Below, in pieces: positions 30,577-38,077 of a stretch of 38,077 bases of DNA. How positions within the stretch are numbered: the stretch's first letter is position 1; each line of letters starts with the position of its first letter. The stretch covers positions 70,105-108,181 of the forward strand of contig CAJCCX010000061.1 in the NCBI GenBank assembly GCA_903961015.1. The letters are read 5' to 3'. The DNA comes from an uncultured bacterium. GTDB lineage: Bacteria > Planctomycetota > Phycisphaerae > Phycisphaerales > SM1A02. The notes under the pieces were generated by a model. The model had not been told where the DNA came from, did no database searches, and saw only the letters and a program-made list of their open reading frames with translations. The position numbers and the translations under genes are program-made.

Positions 30577-31416
30577 TTACGCCTGACTCTTTGGCGTGTG
30601 TGACGACAAAGAAGTCTTCAAAGCAAACGTCCGCCTTTCCCGTTCAACTTGCAAGAGGCGATCCCAGTTGGCGCCTCCATCAGACCGACTCCGCTCGCGG
30701 TGCCAGAGATGTAGCACGCACGTTGCCGAGCGTGCGCGCCGGACACGAAGTCCAAATGAAATGGCTCGAATCGCCAGATCGCTGTCCTCGTGAGCCCACC
30801 CTACCGATGACTCGTCAAAGCCTCCAAGTGCCAAGAGATCCTCTCGCCACAAAGCACAGTTGCAACTCCGCACCGATCTCCAATGACTCGGATGAGAATC
30901 ACGACCAATCGCAGGGCCCGGCATCAACATTGGAAACACACGGTTCACTTGGTTCAGAAGACGTCGACGAATATTTCCAATCATGTTCCACCGATGAATC
31001 GGATTCTGCTCCGCCAAACTCGTTTCTGTGATGATCTTCGACAACAACACACGACTGCCGCGCACCAGGGTCTTGGGCGCTGCATCGCGAAGATGGCCTT
31101 CGACGAAACCTTGGCGTGGCACGCAGTCTCCATCTAAGAAAATCGCATAGGCACTCCTCATCTGAGCGATCCCAAGGTTCCGTGCTGCTGCGACGCGACA
31201 TCCGTCGTCCGCTTGCCACGCATGGACGAGGCGGTCGCCGAAGAAGGCGCGTGACTCTTCCACGGCTTCCTTGGTGGGGATGCCAGATCCATCATCAACC
31301 ACAATCACCTCGAAGTCCGTGCGCGTCTGATTCGCAAGCCCAGCGAGTACCGCACGCAATGCGTCGGGACGTTCGTAGGTACTCACGATGACGCTGGCTT
31401 TATAGATCTCGGTCAT
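30577..31416 (-). CDS. Family 2 glycosyltransferase, first copy of the polysaccharide locus
   Basis: Transfers a sugar from a nucleotide donor, most likely onto a surface polysaccharide. ATG 31416 (MTEIYKASVIVSTYERPDAL; 279 residues) is preferred over TTG 31428 because GAGAG lies just upstream. The GT-A fold shows the start VSTYERPDALRAVLAGL, DFEVIVVDDGS, the metal motif FLDGDCVP (DxD-like) and the C-terminal acceptor block (GGFDESSVGWAHEDSDLAIRA) shared with the galactosyl/GalNAc-transferase C-domain. No membrane segment, so it is cytosolic or peripheral. It is transcribed away from the rfbF cluster, and the 134-bp gap has the palindrome at 31432-31447. Confidence 0.9.
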   Translation of the reverse strand: MTEIYKASVIVSTYERPDALRAVLAGLANQTRTDFEVIVVDDGSGIPTKEAVEESRAFFGDRLVHAWQADDGCRVAAARNLGIAQMRSAYAIFLDGDCVPRQGFVEGHLRDAAPKTLVRGSRVLLSKIITETSLAEQNPIHRWNMIGNIRRRLLNQVNRVFPMLMPGPAIGRDSHPSHWRSVRSCNCALWREDLLALGGFDESSVGWAHEDSDLAIRAISFGLRVRRARSATCVLHLWHRERSRSDGGANWDRLLQVERERRTFALKTSLSSHTPKSQA

Positions 31417-31431
31417 AGAGTCTCTCAAGTT

Positions 31432-31447
31432 CTCGACACACGTCGAG
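31432..31447. promoter_or_regulatory. Perfect 6-bp inverted repeat in the divergent GT2/rfbF gap
   Basis: CTCGAC and GTCGAG are exact inverted copies separated by ACAC. The site lies 15-31 bases upstream of the GT2 ATG, so it could be an operator or part of its leader. Nothing else supports a binding protein, and a 6-bp repeat can arise by chance. Confidence 0.25.
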
Positions 31448-31550
31448 GATGCAAAGTATCACACCCAGCAAGCGCTGAACGAAGTTCGAGATTTGTTACC
31501 ATCAAAGGGGACGAGACCATGTCAAGAATTCCCTGCGGAAAGCATTCAAA

Positions 31551-32324
31551 ATGAAAGCCGTCATACTCGCTGGTGGACTCGGAACGCGAATTTCCGAAGA
31601 AACACATCTCAAGCCAAAGCCCATGATCGAAATCGGCGGCCGCCCGATTCTTTGGCACATTATGAAAATGTATTCCGCACACGGCGTGAACGACTTCATC
31701 ATCTGCTGCGGCTATCGCGGTTACATCATCAAGGAATACTTTGCCAATTATTTCCTACACATGTCGGATGTGACCTTCGACATGGCTCACAACAAGATGG
31801 AAGTACACCACCAGAAGTCCGAGCCTTGGAGAGTCACGCTCGTCGATACTGGCGAAGACACTATGACCGGTGGCCGACTGAAACGAGTGGCGGACTACAT
31901 CAAGGATGAAGATGCTTTCTTTTTCACCTATGGCGATGGCGTCGCTGACGTGGATATCACCAAGGAACTCGCATTTCACAAAGCGCACGGGAAAATGGCG
32001 ACCGTTCTCGCAGTTCAGCCACCGGGGCGATACGGTGCGCTCCAACTTGATGGCACGGTCGTTCGCGGTTTTACCGAGAAGCCGCGTGGCGATGGCGGTT
32101 TAATCAATGGCGGATTTTTCGTGCTCTCTCCAAAGTGCATTGACTTGATCAAGAATGACCAATCAAGTTGGGAGGGGCACCCACTCATCAAACTTGCAAA
32201 CGATGGTCAATTGCAAGCATTCGAACACACTGGATTTTGGCAACCCATGGATACCTTGCGCGACAAGACGCAACTTGAGGATCTGTGGGCTTCAGGCAAA
32301 GCCCCTTGGAAAACGTGGCAGTGA
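31551..32324 (+). CDS. rfbF: Glucose-1-phosphate cytidylyltransferase
   Basis: Makes CDP-glucose from CTP and glucose-1-phosphate, the first step of CDP-6-deoxyhexose synthesis. The 257 residues match the family exactly in size. The nucleotide-binding opening [39 protein letters not shown], the [12 protein letters not shown] metal region and [19 protein letters not shown] are all diagnostic of the cytidylyl, not thymidylyl, enzymes. A GGAAAG sequence lies about ten bases before the ATG. It is the first plus-strand gene of the cluster, and its stop overlaps the GTG start of rfbG as GTGA. Confidence 0.97.
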   Translation: MKAVILAGGLGTRISEETHLKPKPMIEIGGRPILWHIMKMYSAHGVNDFIICCGYRGYIIKEYFANYFLHMSDVTFDMAHNKMEVHHQKSEPWRVTLVDTGEDTMTGGRLKRVADYIKDEDAFFFTYGDGVADVDITKELAFHKAHGKMATVLAVQPPGRYGALQLDGTVVRGFTEKPRGDGGLINGGFFVLSPKCIDLIKNDQSSWEGHPLIKLANDGQLQAFEHTGFWQPMDTLRDKTQLEDLWASGKAPWKTWQ

Positions 32325-33397
32325 AATCCGAATTCTGGAAGGGAAAGCATGTCTTCGTTACTGGGCACACGGGGTTCAAAGGTGGATGGCTTTCGCTTTG
32401 GCTTACAGAACTTGGTGCGCAGGTTCACGGTTACGCACTCCAACCAAACACAACTCCAAATTTTTTTAATGAGTGCAAGTTGCGCCCACGATTAGCGAGC
32501 AGCACCATTGCCGACATTCGCGACACGCAAACTTTACTTGTCGCACTGCAATCTGCGAAACCAGAAATCGTGTTTCACTTGGCCGCGCAACCATTGGTTC
32601 GCTACTCATATGACCAGCCTGTTGAAACATATGCCGTGAATGTGATGGGCACTGTGAACCTGCTGGAAGCTGTGCGATACACGCCAAGCGTGCGCGCGTT
32701 GGTGAATGTGACCACTGACAAGTGCTACGAAAATCACGAACGTCCGGAGGCCTACCGAGAGGGCGAGGCAATGGGAGGTCACGATCCATATTCCAGTAGC
32801 AAGGGTTGCTCGGAACTCGTGACCGCTGCGTACCGCCGCTCTTTCTTGGCGCCAAATGGGACTCATGTTGCCACTGCGCGCGCTGGGAATGTCATCGGCG
32901 GAGGAGACTGGGCAATGGATCGATTGATTCCCGACATTCTTCGTGCGCTTGACGCCAAAGAATCGATTTCGATTCGCTCACCACACGCAACTCGCCCCTG
33001 GCAGCATGTGCTTGAGCCTCTTTCTGGATACTTGTCACTTGCAGAACATCTCTTTTCTGAAGGCAGCGCATTTGCACAGGCGTGGAACTTTGGGCCACGG
33101 CTCGATGACAGCAAATCAGTTCAGTGGATTGTCGAACATCTCTGCGCAGCTATTCCTGGCGCAACTTGGCGCGCCGAAACGACGCAGCAACCTCACGAAG
33201 CGAACACGCTCACACTTGATAGCACGAAGGCTCGAGAACAACTTGGATGGCAACCTCGCTGGACGCTGACCGATGCGCTGCGACACACACTTGAATGGCA
33301 TGCAGCATGGAAGAATGGCAAAGACCTCCAGTCAATGAGCGTGCAACAGATCTGCGACTATTCCAAAGCAATGCAAATGATGGCGAGCGCGAGATGA
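32321..33397 (+). CDS. rfbG: CDP-glucose 4,6-dehydratase
   Basis: Converts CDP-glucose to CDP-4-keto-6-deoxyglucose, with tightly bound NAD. GTG 32321 gives 358 residues starting [15 protein letters not shown]; the longer open frame upstream is inside rfbF. The Rossmann motif is [11 protein letters not shown]. The [10 protein letters not shown] segment carries the dehydratase acids, and the [12 protein letters not shown] block holds the Tyr-Lys pair of extended SDRs. [12 protein letters not shown] and [15 protein letters not shown] are specific to this enzyme. It is coupled to rfbF upstream and to the epimerase downstream by 4-bp overlaps. Confidence 0.96.
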   Translation: MKSEFWKGKHVFVTGHTGFKGGWLSLWLTELGAQVHGYALQPNTTPNFFNECKLRPRLASSTIADIRDTQTLLVALQSAKPEIVFHLAAQPLVRYSYDQPVETYAVNVMGTVNLLEAVRYTPSVRALVNVTTDKCYENHERPEAYREGEAMGGHDPYSSSKGCSELVTAAYRRSFLAPNGTHVATARAGNVIGGGDWAMDRLIPDILRALDAKESISIRSPHATRPWQHVLEPLSGYLSLAEHLFSEGSAFAQAWNFGPRLDDSKSVQWIVEHLCAAIPGATWRAETTQQPHEANTLTLDSTKAREQLGWQPRWTLTDALRHTLEWHAAWKNGKDLQSMSVQQICDYSKAMQMMASAR

Positions 33398-33957
33398 CGA
33401 CTCGCTTTGACATGTTGCCAACGCCACTCGATGGTTTGAAGGCAGTGCGCCGAAAGCCTGTTGGCGACGCGCGCGGCTTTCTAGAACGCATGTTCTGCGC
33501 TCAAGAATTTGAACAATTCCTGTACGGCAAGTCGATCACACAAATCAATCGCACGCTCACAAAAAAGTGCGGAACCGTCCGCGGAATGCACTTCCAATAT
33601 GTGCCACACACTGAAATGAAGTTCGTCACTTGCCTTCGCGGCGAGGTGTTTGATGTCGCTGTGGACGTCCGAAAAAACTCCCCCACTTTTCTACGCTGGC
33701 ACGGCGAGATGCTCACACAAGACAATCATATGATGCTGCTGATTCCCGAAGGCTTTGCCCATGGGTTTCAAACATTGTCGAACGACTGCGAGATGCTCTA
33801 CTTCCATACCGCTGTGTATTGCGCAGAGTCCGAGGGCGCACTGCATGCGCAAGATCCGCGACTGGCCATCAAATGGCCACTGGCAATTTCCGAGCAATCG
33901 GATCGCGACACGGCACACCCATTCCTTACGCTCGATTTTCAGGGAGTCGCACCGTGA
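33394..33957 (+). CDS. dTDP-4-dehydrorhamnose 3,5-epimerase-like protein (RmlC family)
   Basis: A cupin epimerase of 187 residues, probably acting on the 4-keto-6-deoxy sugar at C3 and/or C5. ATG 33394 is coupled to rfbG (ATGA). The RmlC features are DARGFLERMFCAQEF, the core QINRTLTKKCGTVRGMHFQ with the catalytic histidine, VFDVAVDVRKNSPTF and IPEGFAHGFQTLS. Since the neighbours make a CDP sugar, the substrate should be CDP-linked rather than dTDP-linked; this is inferred from position. Its stop overlaps the methyltransferase start as GTGA. Confidence 0.9.
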   Translation: MTTRFDMLPTPLDGLKAVRRKPVGDARGFLERMFCAQEFEQFLYGKSITQINRTLTKKCGTVRGMHFQYVPHTEMKFVTCLRGEVFDVAVDVRKNSPTFLRWHGEMLTQDNHMMLLIPEGFAHGFQTLSNDCEMLYFHTAVYCAESEGALHAQDPRLAIKWPLAISEQSDRDTAHPFLTLDFQGVAP

Positions 33958-35180
33958 AGTGTAGGCACTGCAACGCACTTTTAACGCTGCCGATGATTGA
34001 CCTTGGATCTGCTCCGCCCTCAAATGCGTATCGAAGCAAGCAACAACTTCAACAGCCTGAAATGAAATATCCGCTTCGAGTTCTTGTCTGCCAAACATGT
34101 TGGCTGGCTCAGACCGAGGACTTTGCACAAGCGAACGAATTGTTTGACGCCGACTACGCCTACTTCAGCAGTTTCTCAACCACGTGGCTGGAACATGCGA
34201 AGCAGTATGCGCATGAGATGTCGGTGCGATTCCATGTGGGGCCATCGAGCCATGTGGTTGAAATTGCCGCAAATGATGGCTATTTGCTTCAGTATTTCAA
34301 GGCGGCCAACATTCCATGCACTGGCGTCGAACCCACCGCCAGCACTGCGGCAGCGGCGCGCGCCAAAGGCATCGACATAGTGCAAGAGTTCTTCGGCGTG
34401 GCTCTTGCCCGTACGTTGGTCGCGCAAGGCAAGCAAGCCGATCTCACTGCCGCCAACAATGTCCTCGCGCATGTGCCTGACATCAATGACTTTGCCGCAG
34501 GCTTCACTGTCTTATTAAAACCAAACGGCGTCGCCACTTTCGAGTTCCCCCACCTCATGCAGTTGATGGCTGAAAATCAGTTTGACACGATTTATCACGA
34601 GCACTTTTCGTATTTGTCTCTGACAGCGGTCCAGCGCATTTTTGCAGCGAACGGATTGACGGTCTTCGATGTCGAGGAACATCCCACGCATGGAGGCAGC
34701 CTCCGAGTGTTCGCACAGCGAACCGACGCGGGGAATCAACCCATCACTGATCGAGTCACACAACTTCTTCGACAAGAGGAAACAGTCGGCGTACGCACAG
34801 AGAAGTATTATTCGGCATTCCAACTGCGTGCCGAAAAAATGAAAGATGACTTCATCGCATTCCTCATCGATGCAAAGCGACAAGGGAAAAGTGTGGCTGC
34901 ATACGGTGCGGCAGCGAAAGGCAATACGCTGATGAACTTTGCGGCAATCGGTGCTGATTTAATCCAGTACGTCGTTGATAAAAATCCAGCGAAACAAGGC
35001 AAATACATGCCTGGGAGCCAGATTCCCATTGTCGATCCAATCACCCTTCAGGAACACCGACCTGACTATCTCATTATCCTCCCTTGGAACATCGCCAAAG
35101 AGGTCAAGGAGCAAAATGCTCCACTTGCCAAACTTGGAACAAGATTTGTAACTGCCGTGCCGAAGTTGGAGATTGGATGA
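33954..35180 (+). CDS. Class I SAM-dependent sugar C-methyltransferase (TylCIII/CloU type)
   Basis: Adds a methyl group to a carbon of a nucleotide-linked 4-keto sugar. The 408 residues begin at GTG 33954: MKCRHCNALLTLPMIDLG. Cys3, Cys6 and the later CQTC pair form the N-terminal zinc-binding module (Methyltransf_13). The central SAM fold has VVEIAANDGYLLQYF and CTGVEPTASTA, then NNVLAHVPDINDF and the YHEHFSYLSLTAV block typical of sugar C3-methyltransferases. A C-terminal Rossmann-like module (VAAYGAAAKGNTLMNF, then YVVDKNPAKQGKYMPG) completes the three-domain layout. Length and order fit the family. Coupled to genes on both sides by 4-bp overlaps. Confidence 0.93.
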   Translation: MKCRHCNALLTLPMIDLGSAPPSNAYRSKQQLQQPEMKYPLRVLVCQTCWLAQTEDFAQANELFDADYAYFSSFSTTWLEHAKQYAHEMSVRFHVGPSSHVVEIAANDGYLLQYFKAANIPCTGVEPTASTAAAARAKGIDIVQEFFGVALARTLVAQGKQADLTAANNVLAHVPDINDFAAGFTVLLKPNGVATFEFPHLMQLMAENQFDTIYHEHFSYLSLTAVQRIFAANGLTVFDVEEHPTHGGSLRVFAQRTDAGNQPITDRVTQLLRQEETVGVRTEKYYSAFQLRAEKMKDDFIAFLIDAKRQGKSVAAYGAAAKGNTLMNFAAIGADLIQYVVDKNPAKQGKYMPGSQIPIVDPITLQEHRPDYLIILPWNIAKEVKEQNAPLAKLGTRFVTAVPKLEIG

Positions 35181-36019
35181 GCCCCACTGTTCTCTTGACG
35201 GGAGCCACGGGCTTTGTGGGGCGTCAAGTATTGAAATCCTTAGGCGACCACGGACTGCCCATTCGCGCCATCGTTCGTGAAGGCAAAGAAGCGCTCGTGA
35301 TGGGCTCCCGAAATCTGGAGCGGGTCATCGCCACGAAAGATCTCTTCGCCGAAAAATCGGAATGGTGGGCAGAGGCGTGCGCAGGGATTGACACCATAAT
35401 CCATGTCGCTTGGTACGCAGAAAGCGGCAAGTATCTCCAGTCGGCAAAAAACTTTGATTGCCTAGCCGGGACACTCGAGATGGCTCAAGGCGCAGTCGAC
35501 GCTTGCGTTCGGCGAGTTGTCGGCATCGGAACGTGCTTTGAATACGATTTAACAGCTGGCGATTTATCGATTGAAACTTCGCTCCGACCAACGACCCCCT
35601 ATGCCGAGGCGAAATCGAAGGCGTTCAGGGCGCTGTCGACAATATTTTCGCAGCACGAAATTGAGTTCGCTTGGTGTCGATTGTTCTACCTGCACGGTGA
35701 AGGCGAAGATTTGCGCCGATTGGTTCCTTACATTCGCTCCAAACTTTCCGCAGGCGAATTCGCTGAACTCACGAGTGGAAATCAGATTCGCGACTTCCTT
35801 GATGTCCGAGTGGCGTCGGAGATGATCGTCAATACTGCGATCGGTTCCAAACAAGGTGCGATCAACACCTGTTCAGGAGTCCCAATATCGGTGCGTGCAC
35901 TTGCCGAGCAGATCGCCGACGAATATGGGCGCCGAGATCTTCTGAAATTTGGCGCGCGGCCAGACAACCTTGTTGATCCGCCCCGCGTGGTTGGGATTCT
36001 CGATCAGAAACCAATATGA
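35177..36019 (+). CDS. NAD-dependent epimerase/dehydratase, probable CDP-4-keto sugar reductase
   Basis: An extended SDR of 280 residues starting at ATG 35177 (MSPTVLLTGATGFVGRQVL), overlapping the methyltransferase stop. The dinucleotide motif is GATGFVG, with VAWYAESGKYL, YAEAKSKAF (Tyr-Lys pair), WCRLFYLHGEGEDLRRLVPYI and QIRDFLDVRVASE. The last three resemble CDP-abequose/CDP-yersiniose-type reductases. The likely role is to reduce the C4 keto group after C-methylation. The end (FGARPDNLVDPPRVVGILDQ) stops soon after the motif where relatives usually have some twenty more residues; see the findings. A 4-epimerase is the alternative. Confidence 0.85.
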   Translation: MSPTVLLTGATGFVGRQVLKSLGDHGLPIRAIVREGKEALVMGSRNLERVIATKDLFAEKSEWWAEACAGIDTIIHVAWYAESGKYLQSAKNFDCLAGTLEMAQGAVDACVRRVVGIGTCFEYDLTAGDLSIETSLRPTTPYAEAKSKAFRALSTIFSQHEIEFAWCRLFYLHGEGEDLRRLVPYIRSKLSAGEFAELTSGNQIRDFLDVRVASEMIVNTAIGSKQGAINTCSGVPISVRALAEQIADEYGRRDLLKFGARPDNLVDPPRVVGILDQKPI

Positions 36020-36118
36020 CTCAATGGCAGTTGGCAAAAATACTTCGCAAACAAGTTGAGGCGATTCTCTCATACCACCGTAAGAGTCACATCATCCAGA
36101 ATGCCGCATGAGAGCGAA

Positions 36119-36145
36119 TTGTATGATCATCCAATACTCTATAGA
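36119..36145 (+). promoter_or_regulatory. Possible sigma-70-like promoter upstream of the CmcI-like gene
   Basis: TTGTAT at 36119-36124 and TATAGA at 36140-36145 are 15 bases apart, one to two short of the ideal. This is in the only long gap (243 bases) of the plus-strand sugar cluster, 118 bases before the next ATG. The rest of the gap has no gene except a doubtful 31-codon frame at 36016-36111. Weak evidence. Confidence 0.2.
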
Positions 36146-36262
36146 AACTGCCAACCTCACCATGACTCGCCATAATCAATCCTTTTCAATGGCAATATCT
36201 GCTACGCATAAAGATCACCGCCTCGCTTCTCAATCCGCTCGCACGTTTTTTCGGCAGAACAA

Positions 36263-37033
36263 ATGAATAATTTTCAAACAGAAGTCACAGAAAGAATCAG
36301 GACATTTGCTGGTGATTCGCAGCTATGCCGAACGGCAGCCGCGTTTATGAGCGCTTCAACATCCCCGAAGTATTCCTACAACTTTTCTTGGCAAGGTCGC
36401 CCCATCATTCAGTATCCGCAAGACATGGCTGCAATGCAAGAGCTCATCTGGGATGTCAAGCCTGACTTGATTGTCGAGACTGGCATTGCCCACGGTGGCT
36501 CGTTGATTTTCAGCGCATCCATGCTGGCGTTGCTAGATATGTGCGATGCGATAAAGTCTGGCGAATCCATAAACCCTAATGTTTCCAGCCGAAAAGTGCT
36601 CGGCATTGATATTGACATCCGCGCCCACAACCGCGCCGCCATCGAGGCTCATCCAATGGCCTCGCGCATTCAGATGATTCAAGGCTCGAGCATTACGGCG
36701 GACATAATCGCACAAGTGAAGGCGGTGGCGTCAAAGTATTCGCGCGTTCTTGTGTGTCTAGACAGCAACCACACGCACGACCATGTGCTTGCGGAACTCA
36801 ACGCTTACGCCCCACTCACAAGCGTTGGCAGTTACTGCGTTGTATTTGACACGATCGTCGAGGACTTGCCAAAGGAAATGTTCCCCGACCGTCCTTGGGG
36901 GCCTGGCAACAATCCAAAAACTGCTGTGTGGGAATACCTGAAGACGCACCCAGAATTCCAAATTGACAAAAGTATTCAAGACAAATTGCTCATCACCGTC
37001 GCGCCAGATGGGTATTTGAAGCGCACTTCATAA
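36263..37033 (+). CDS. Cephalosporin hydroxylase (CmcI)-family methyltransferase
   Basis: A 256-residue soluble protein. Despite the family name, members of this fold are SAM- and metal-dependent O-methyltransferases, often found in O-antigen loci. The features are SYNFSWQGRPIIQYPQDM, the SAM motif IVETGIAHGGSLIFSAS, VLGIDIDIRAHN, IQMIQGSS and the metal site VLVCLDSNHTHDHVLAEL. The DNPKTAVW-like segment appears here as NNPKTAVWEYL. The most likely role is to methylate a hydroxyl of the cluster's deoxy sugar or its glycan; the position is not deducible. ATG 36263 lacks a strong ribosome-binding site. It is followed by the GT2 gene after 18 bases. Confidence 0.88.
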   Translation: MNNFQTEVTERIRTFAGDSQLCRTAAAFMSASTSPKYSYNFSWQGRPIIQYPQDMAAMQELIWDVKPDLIVETGIAHGGSLIFSASMLALLDMCDAIKSGESINPNVSSRKVLGIDIDIRAHNRAAIEAHPMASRIQMIQGSSITADIIAQVKAVASKYSRVLVCLDSNHTHDHVLAELNAYAPLTSVGSYCVVFDTIVEDLPKEMFPDRPWGPGNNPKTAVWEYLKTHPEFQIDKSIQDKLLITVAPDGYLKRTS

Positions 37034-37051
37034 TTCTGCAAGTTCACATCC

Positions 37052-37990
37052 GTGTCACAGTTCGTCACTCATCCCACTGTCGTCCTCGGCGTCCCCGCAT
37101 TGAACGAAGCAAAATTCATTTGGAAGACCCTCGATTCAATCCAACGACAGACACACGCAGACTTTGCCGTTTTGATTTCAGATAACGGTTCGACCGATGA
37201 CACAGCAGCCATTTGTGAGCGTTTCGCCGCTGAAGATCCCCGCTTTCACTTTTTCCGCCAACCAAACAACATTGGATCATCCAATAATTTCAACTTTCTC
37301 CGCAAATCCACCGACAGTCCTTTCTTTGCATGGGTCGGCGGTCACGACATGCTGCACCCCGATTACTTGCGCAACCATCTTGCTGCATTAAACGCCGCCC
37401 CTCAGATCGGGGCTTCATTTACATTTTGGGATTTCATCGACGAGACGGACGCATTGCTTCGCAGAGGTTGCGACGTTGGAACTGCAACGCCACAATGGGG
37501 TCCATTCCTGAGGTATCTGTGGTCAGCGGCACTTGCCATTGACCTTGGGCCGATGCATGGGGTGTATCGTCGGTCGTGCATCTGTGACCTTCCGATGCGC
37601 AATTGTCCTGCGTGCGATCACATTTTGCTTTCGAACTGTTTTTATTTAGCGCCGTTCAAGTGCATTCCGGGCCATCTCTACAAACTTCGAGAATTTGACG
37701 AATCAAAACGCTCTCAGAATGTGATGCAGCGCATCACTGGAAAATCCAGCGCGGTACTTGACATGCAGTCTGCAATCGACGGTTACTTAGAGGATTTCGA
37801 CAAGATCGTTCCGCCAGAATCTTGGCACCGCCACATGAAACCTCTTGTGAAATGGGCATTGCAAGATCGATTTGTTCGCCAACGATTCCAGGCGACCAAA
37901 CTGATTCGAAGCACATTAAAACGCTCCCATGAATTTAAGCGACTCTGTATGAATCTGAACTTTGCGGCGCGCAATCAACCCGATTCATAA
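37052..37990 (+). CDS. Family 2 glycosyltransferase, second copy
   Basis: Cytosolic sugar transferase of 312 residues, starting at GTG 37052 (MSQFVTHPTVVLGVPALNE). The GT-A fold shows VVLGVPALNEAKFIWKTLDSI, FAVLISDNGSTDDTAAI and the WVGGHDMLHPDYL segment (HD in place of the common DxD; family members of this type use it as D-x-D-like). The C-terminal part has a helical region with YLEDFDKIVPPESW and a basic end. Probably transfers the methylated deoxy sugar, or a neighbouring residue, into the surface polysaccharide. The remaining 87 bases of the window show no start I can support. Confidence 0.88.
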   Translation: MSQFVTHPTVVLGVPALNEAKFIWKTLDSIQRQTHADFAVLISDNGSTDDTAAICERFAAEDPRFHFFRQPNNIGSSNNFNFLRKSTDSPFFAWVGGHDMLHPDYLRNHLAALNAAPQIGASFTFWDFIDETDALLRRGCDVGTATPQWGPFLRYLWSAALAIDLGPMHGVYRRSCICDLPMRNCPACDHILLSNCFYLAPFKCIPGHLYKLREFDESKRSQNVMQRITGKSSAVLDMQSAIDGYLEDFDKIVPPESWHRHMKPLVKWALQDRFVRQRFQATKLIRSTLKRSHEFKRLCMNLNFAARNQPDS

Positions 37991-38077
37991 TCTTCGTCAC
38001 CGCGGAATCGACCCGCACTGGCGCAACTGAACTGGGTTCGAGACTTTGACTCTTCCACTTACTCCACACAAGGTCCA

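Noticed and set aside
37987-38077. Beginning of another glycosyltransferase (frame reading IIFVTAESTRTGATELG)
   Set aside because: The sequence resembles the start of some GT proteins, but it has no start codon and meets a TGA after about 20 codons; too short to judge at the window edge.

Overview
This 38 kb window looks like chromosomal DNA of a Gram-negative bacterium of the Planctomycetota, probably Phycisphaerae-like. That placement is inferred from family recall: an RdgC-like protein of a type I associate with planctomycetes, a large secreted FG-GAP protein, many secreted orphan proteins and an O-antigen-type sugar locus. Base composition looks intermediate. I see no rRNA, tRNA, IS element, phage gene or CRISPR array. 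Coding density is high, genes run on both strands, and many junctions are 4-bp ATGA or GTGA overlaps.

Layout. 1-1084 (minus): a TIM-barrel protein overlapping the edge-truncated cytidylate kinase cmk. 1162-6989 (plus): gcvH, an ABC ATPase, its ten-helix FtsX-type permease and uvrB. 6990-7351: non-coding, with a 12-bp tandem repeat. 7352-10193 (minus): an S1C (HtrA-like) protease and a secreted orphan protein. 10253-13984 (plus): a secreted FG-GAP protein and a GAF-SpoIIE phosphatase. 13988-24004 (minus): a four-gene envelope locus encoding a beta-barrel, a lipoprotein, a giant FecR/Ala-rich helical protein and a CHASE2 adenylate cyclase. 24079-30560: housekeeping genes on both strands (MBL hydrolase, citrate synthase, rhomboid, trpF, RdgC-like, enolase). 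30577-37990: a surface-polysaccharide locus, with one GT2 on minus and, on plus, rfbF, rfbG, a 3,5-epimerase, a C-methyltransferase, a 4-ketoreductase-like SDR, a CmcI-like methyltransferase and a second GT2.

The most unusual part is the four-gene envelope locus. Its giant member has about 1,400 residues of alanine-rich sequence that is almost free of lysine, proline and cysteine, placed after a FecR domain. The same gene set includes a predicted outer-membrane barrel, a lipoprotein and an inner-membrane cyclase with a periplasmic sensor. I read this as a candidate envelope-spanning structural or sensory apparatus that signals through cAMP; this is inference. The sugar locus reads as synthesis of a CDP-linked, C-methylated 6-deoxyhexose for a cell-surface glycan.
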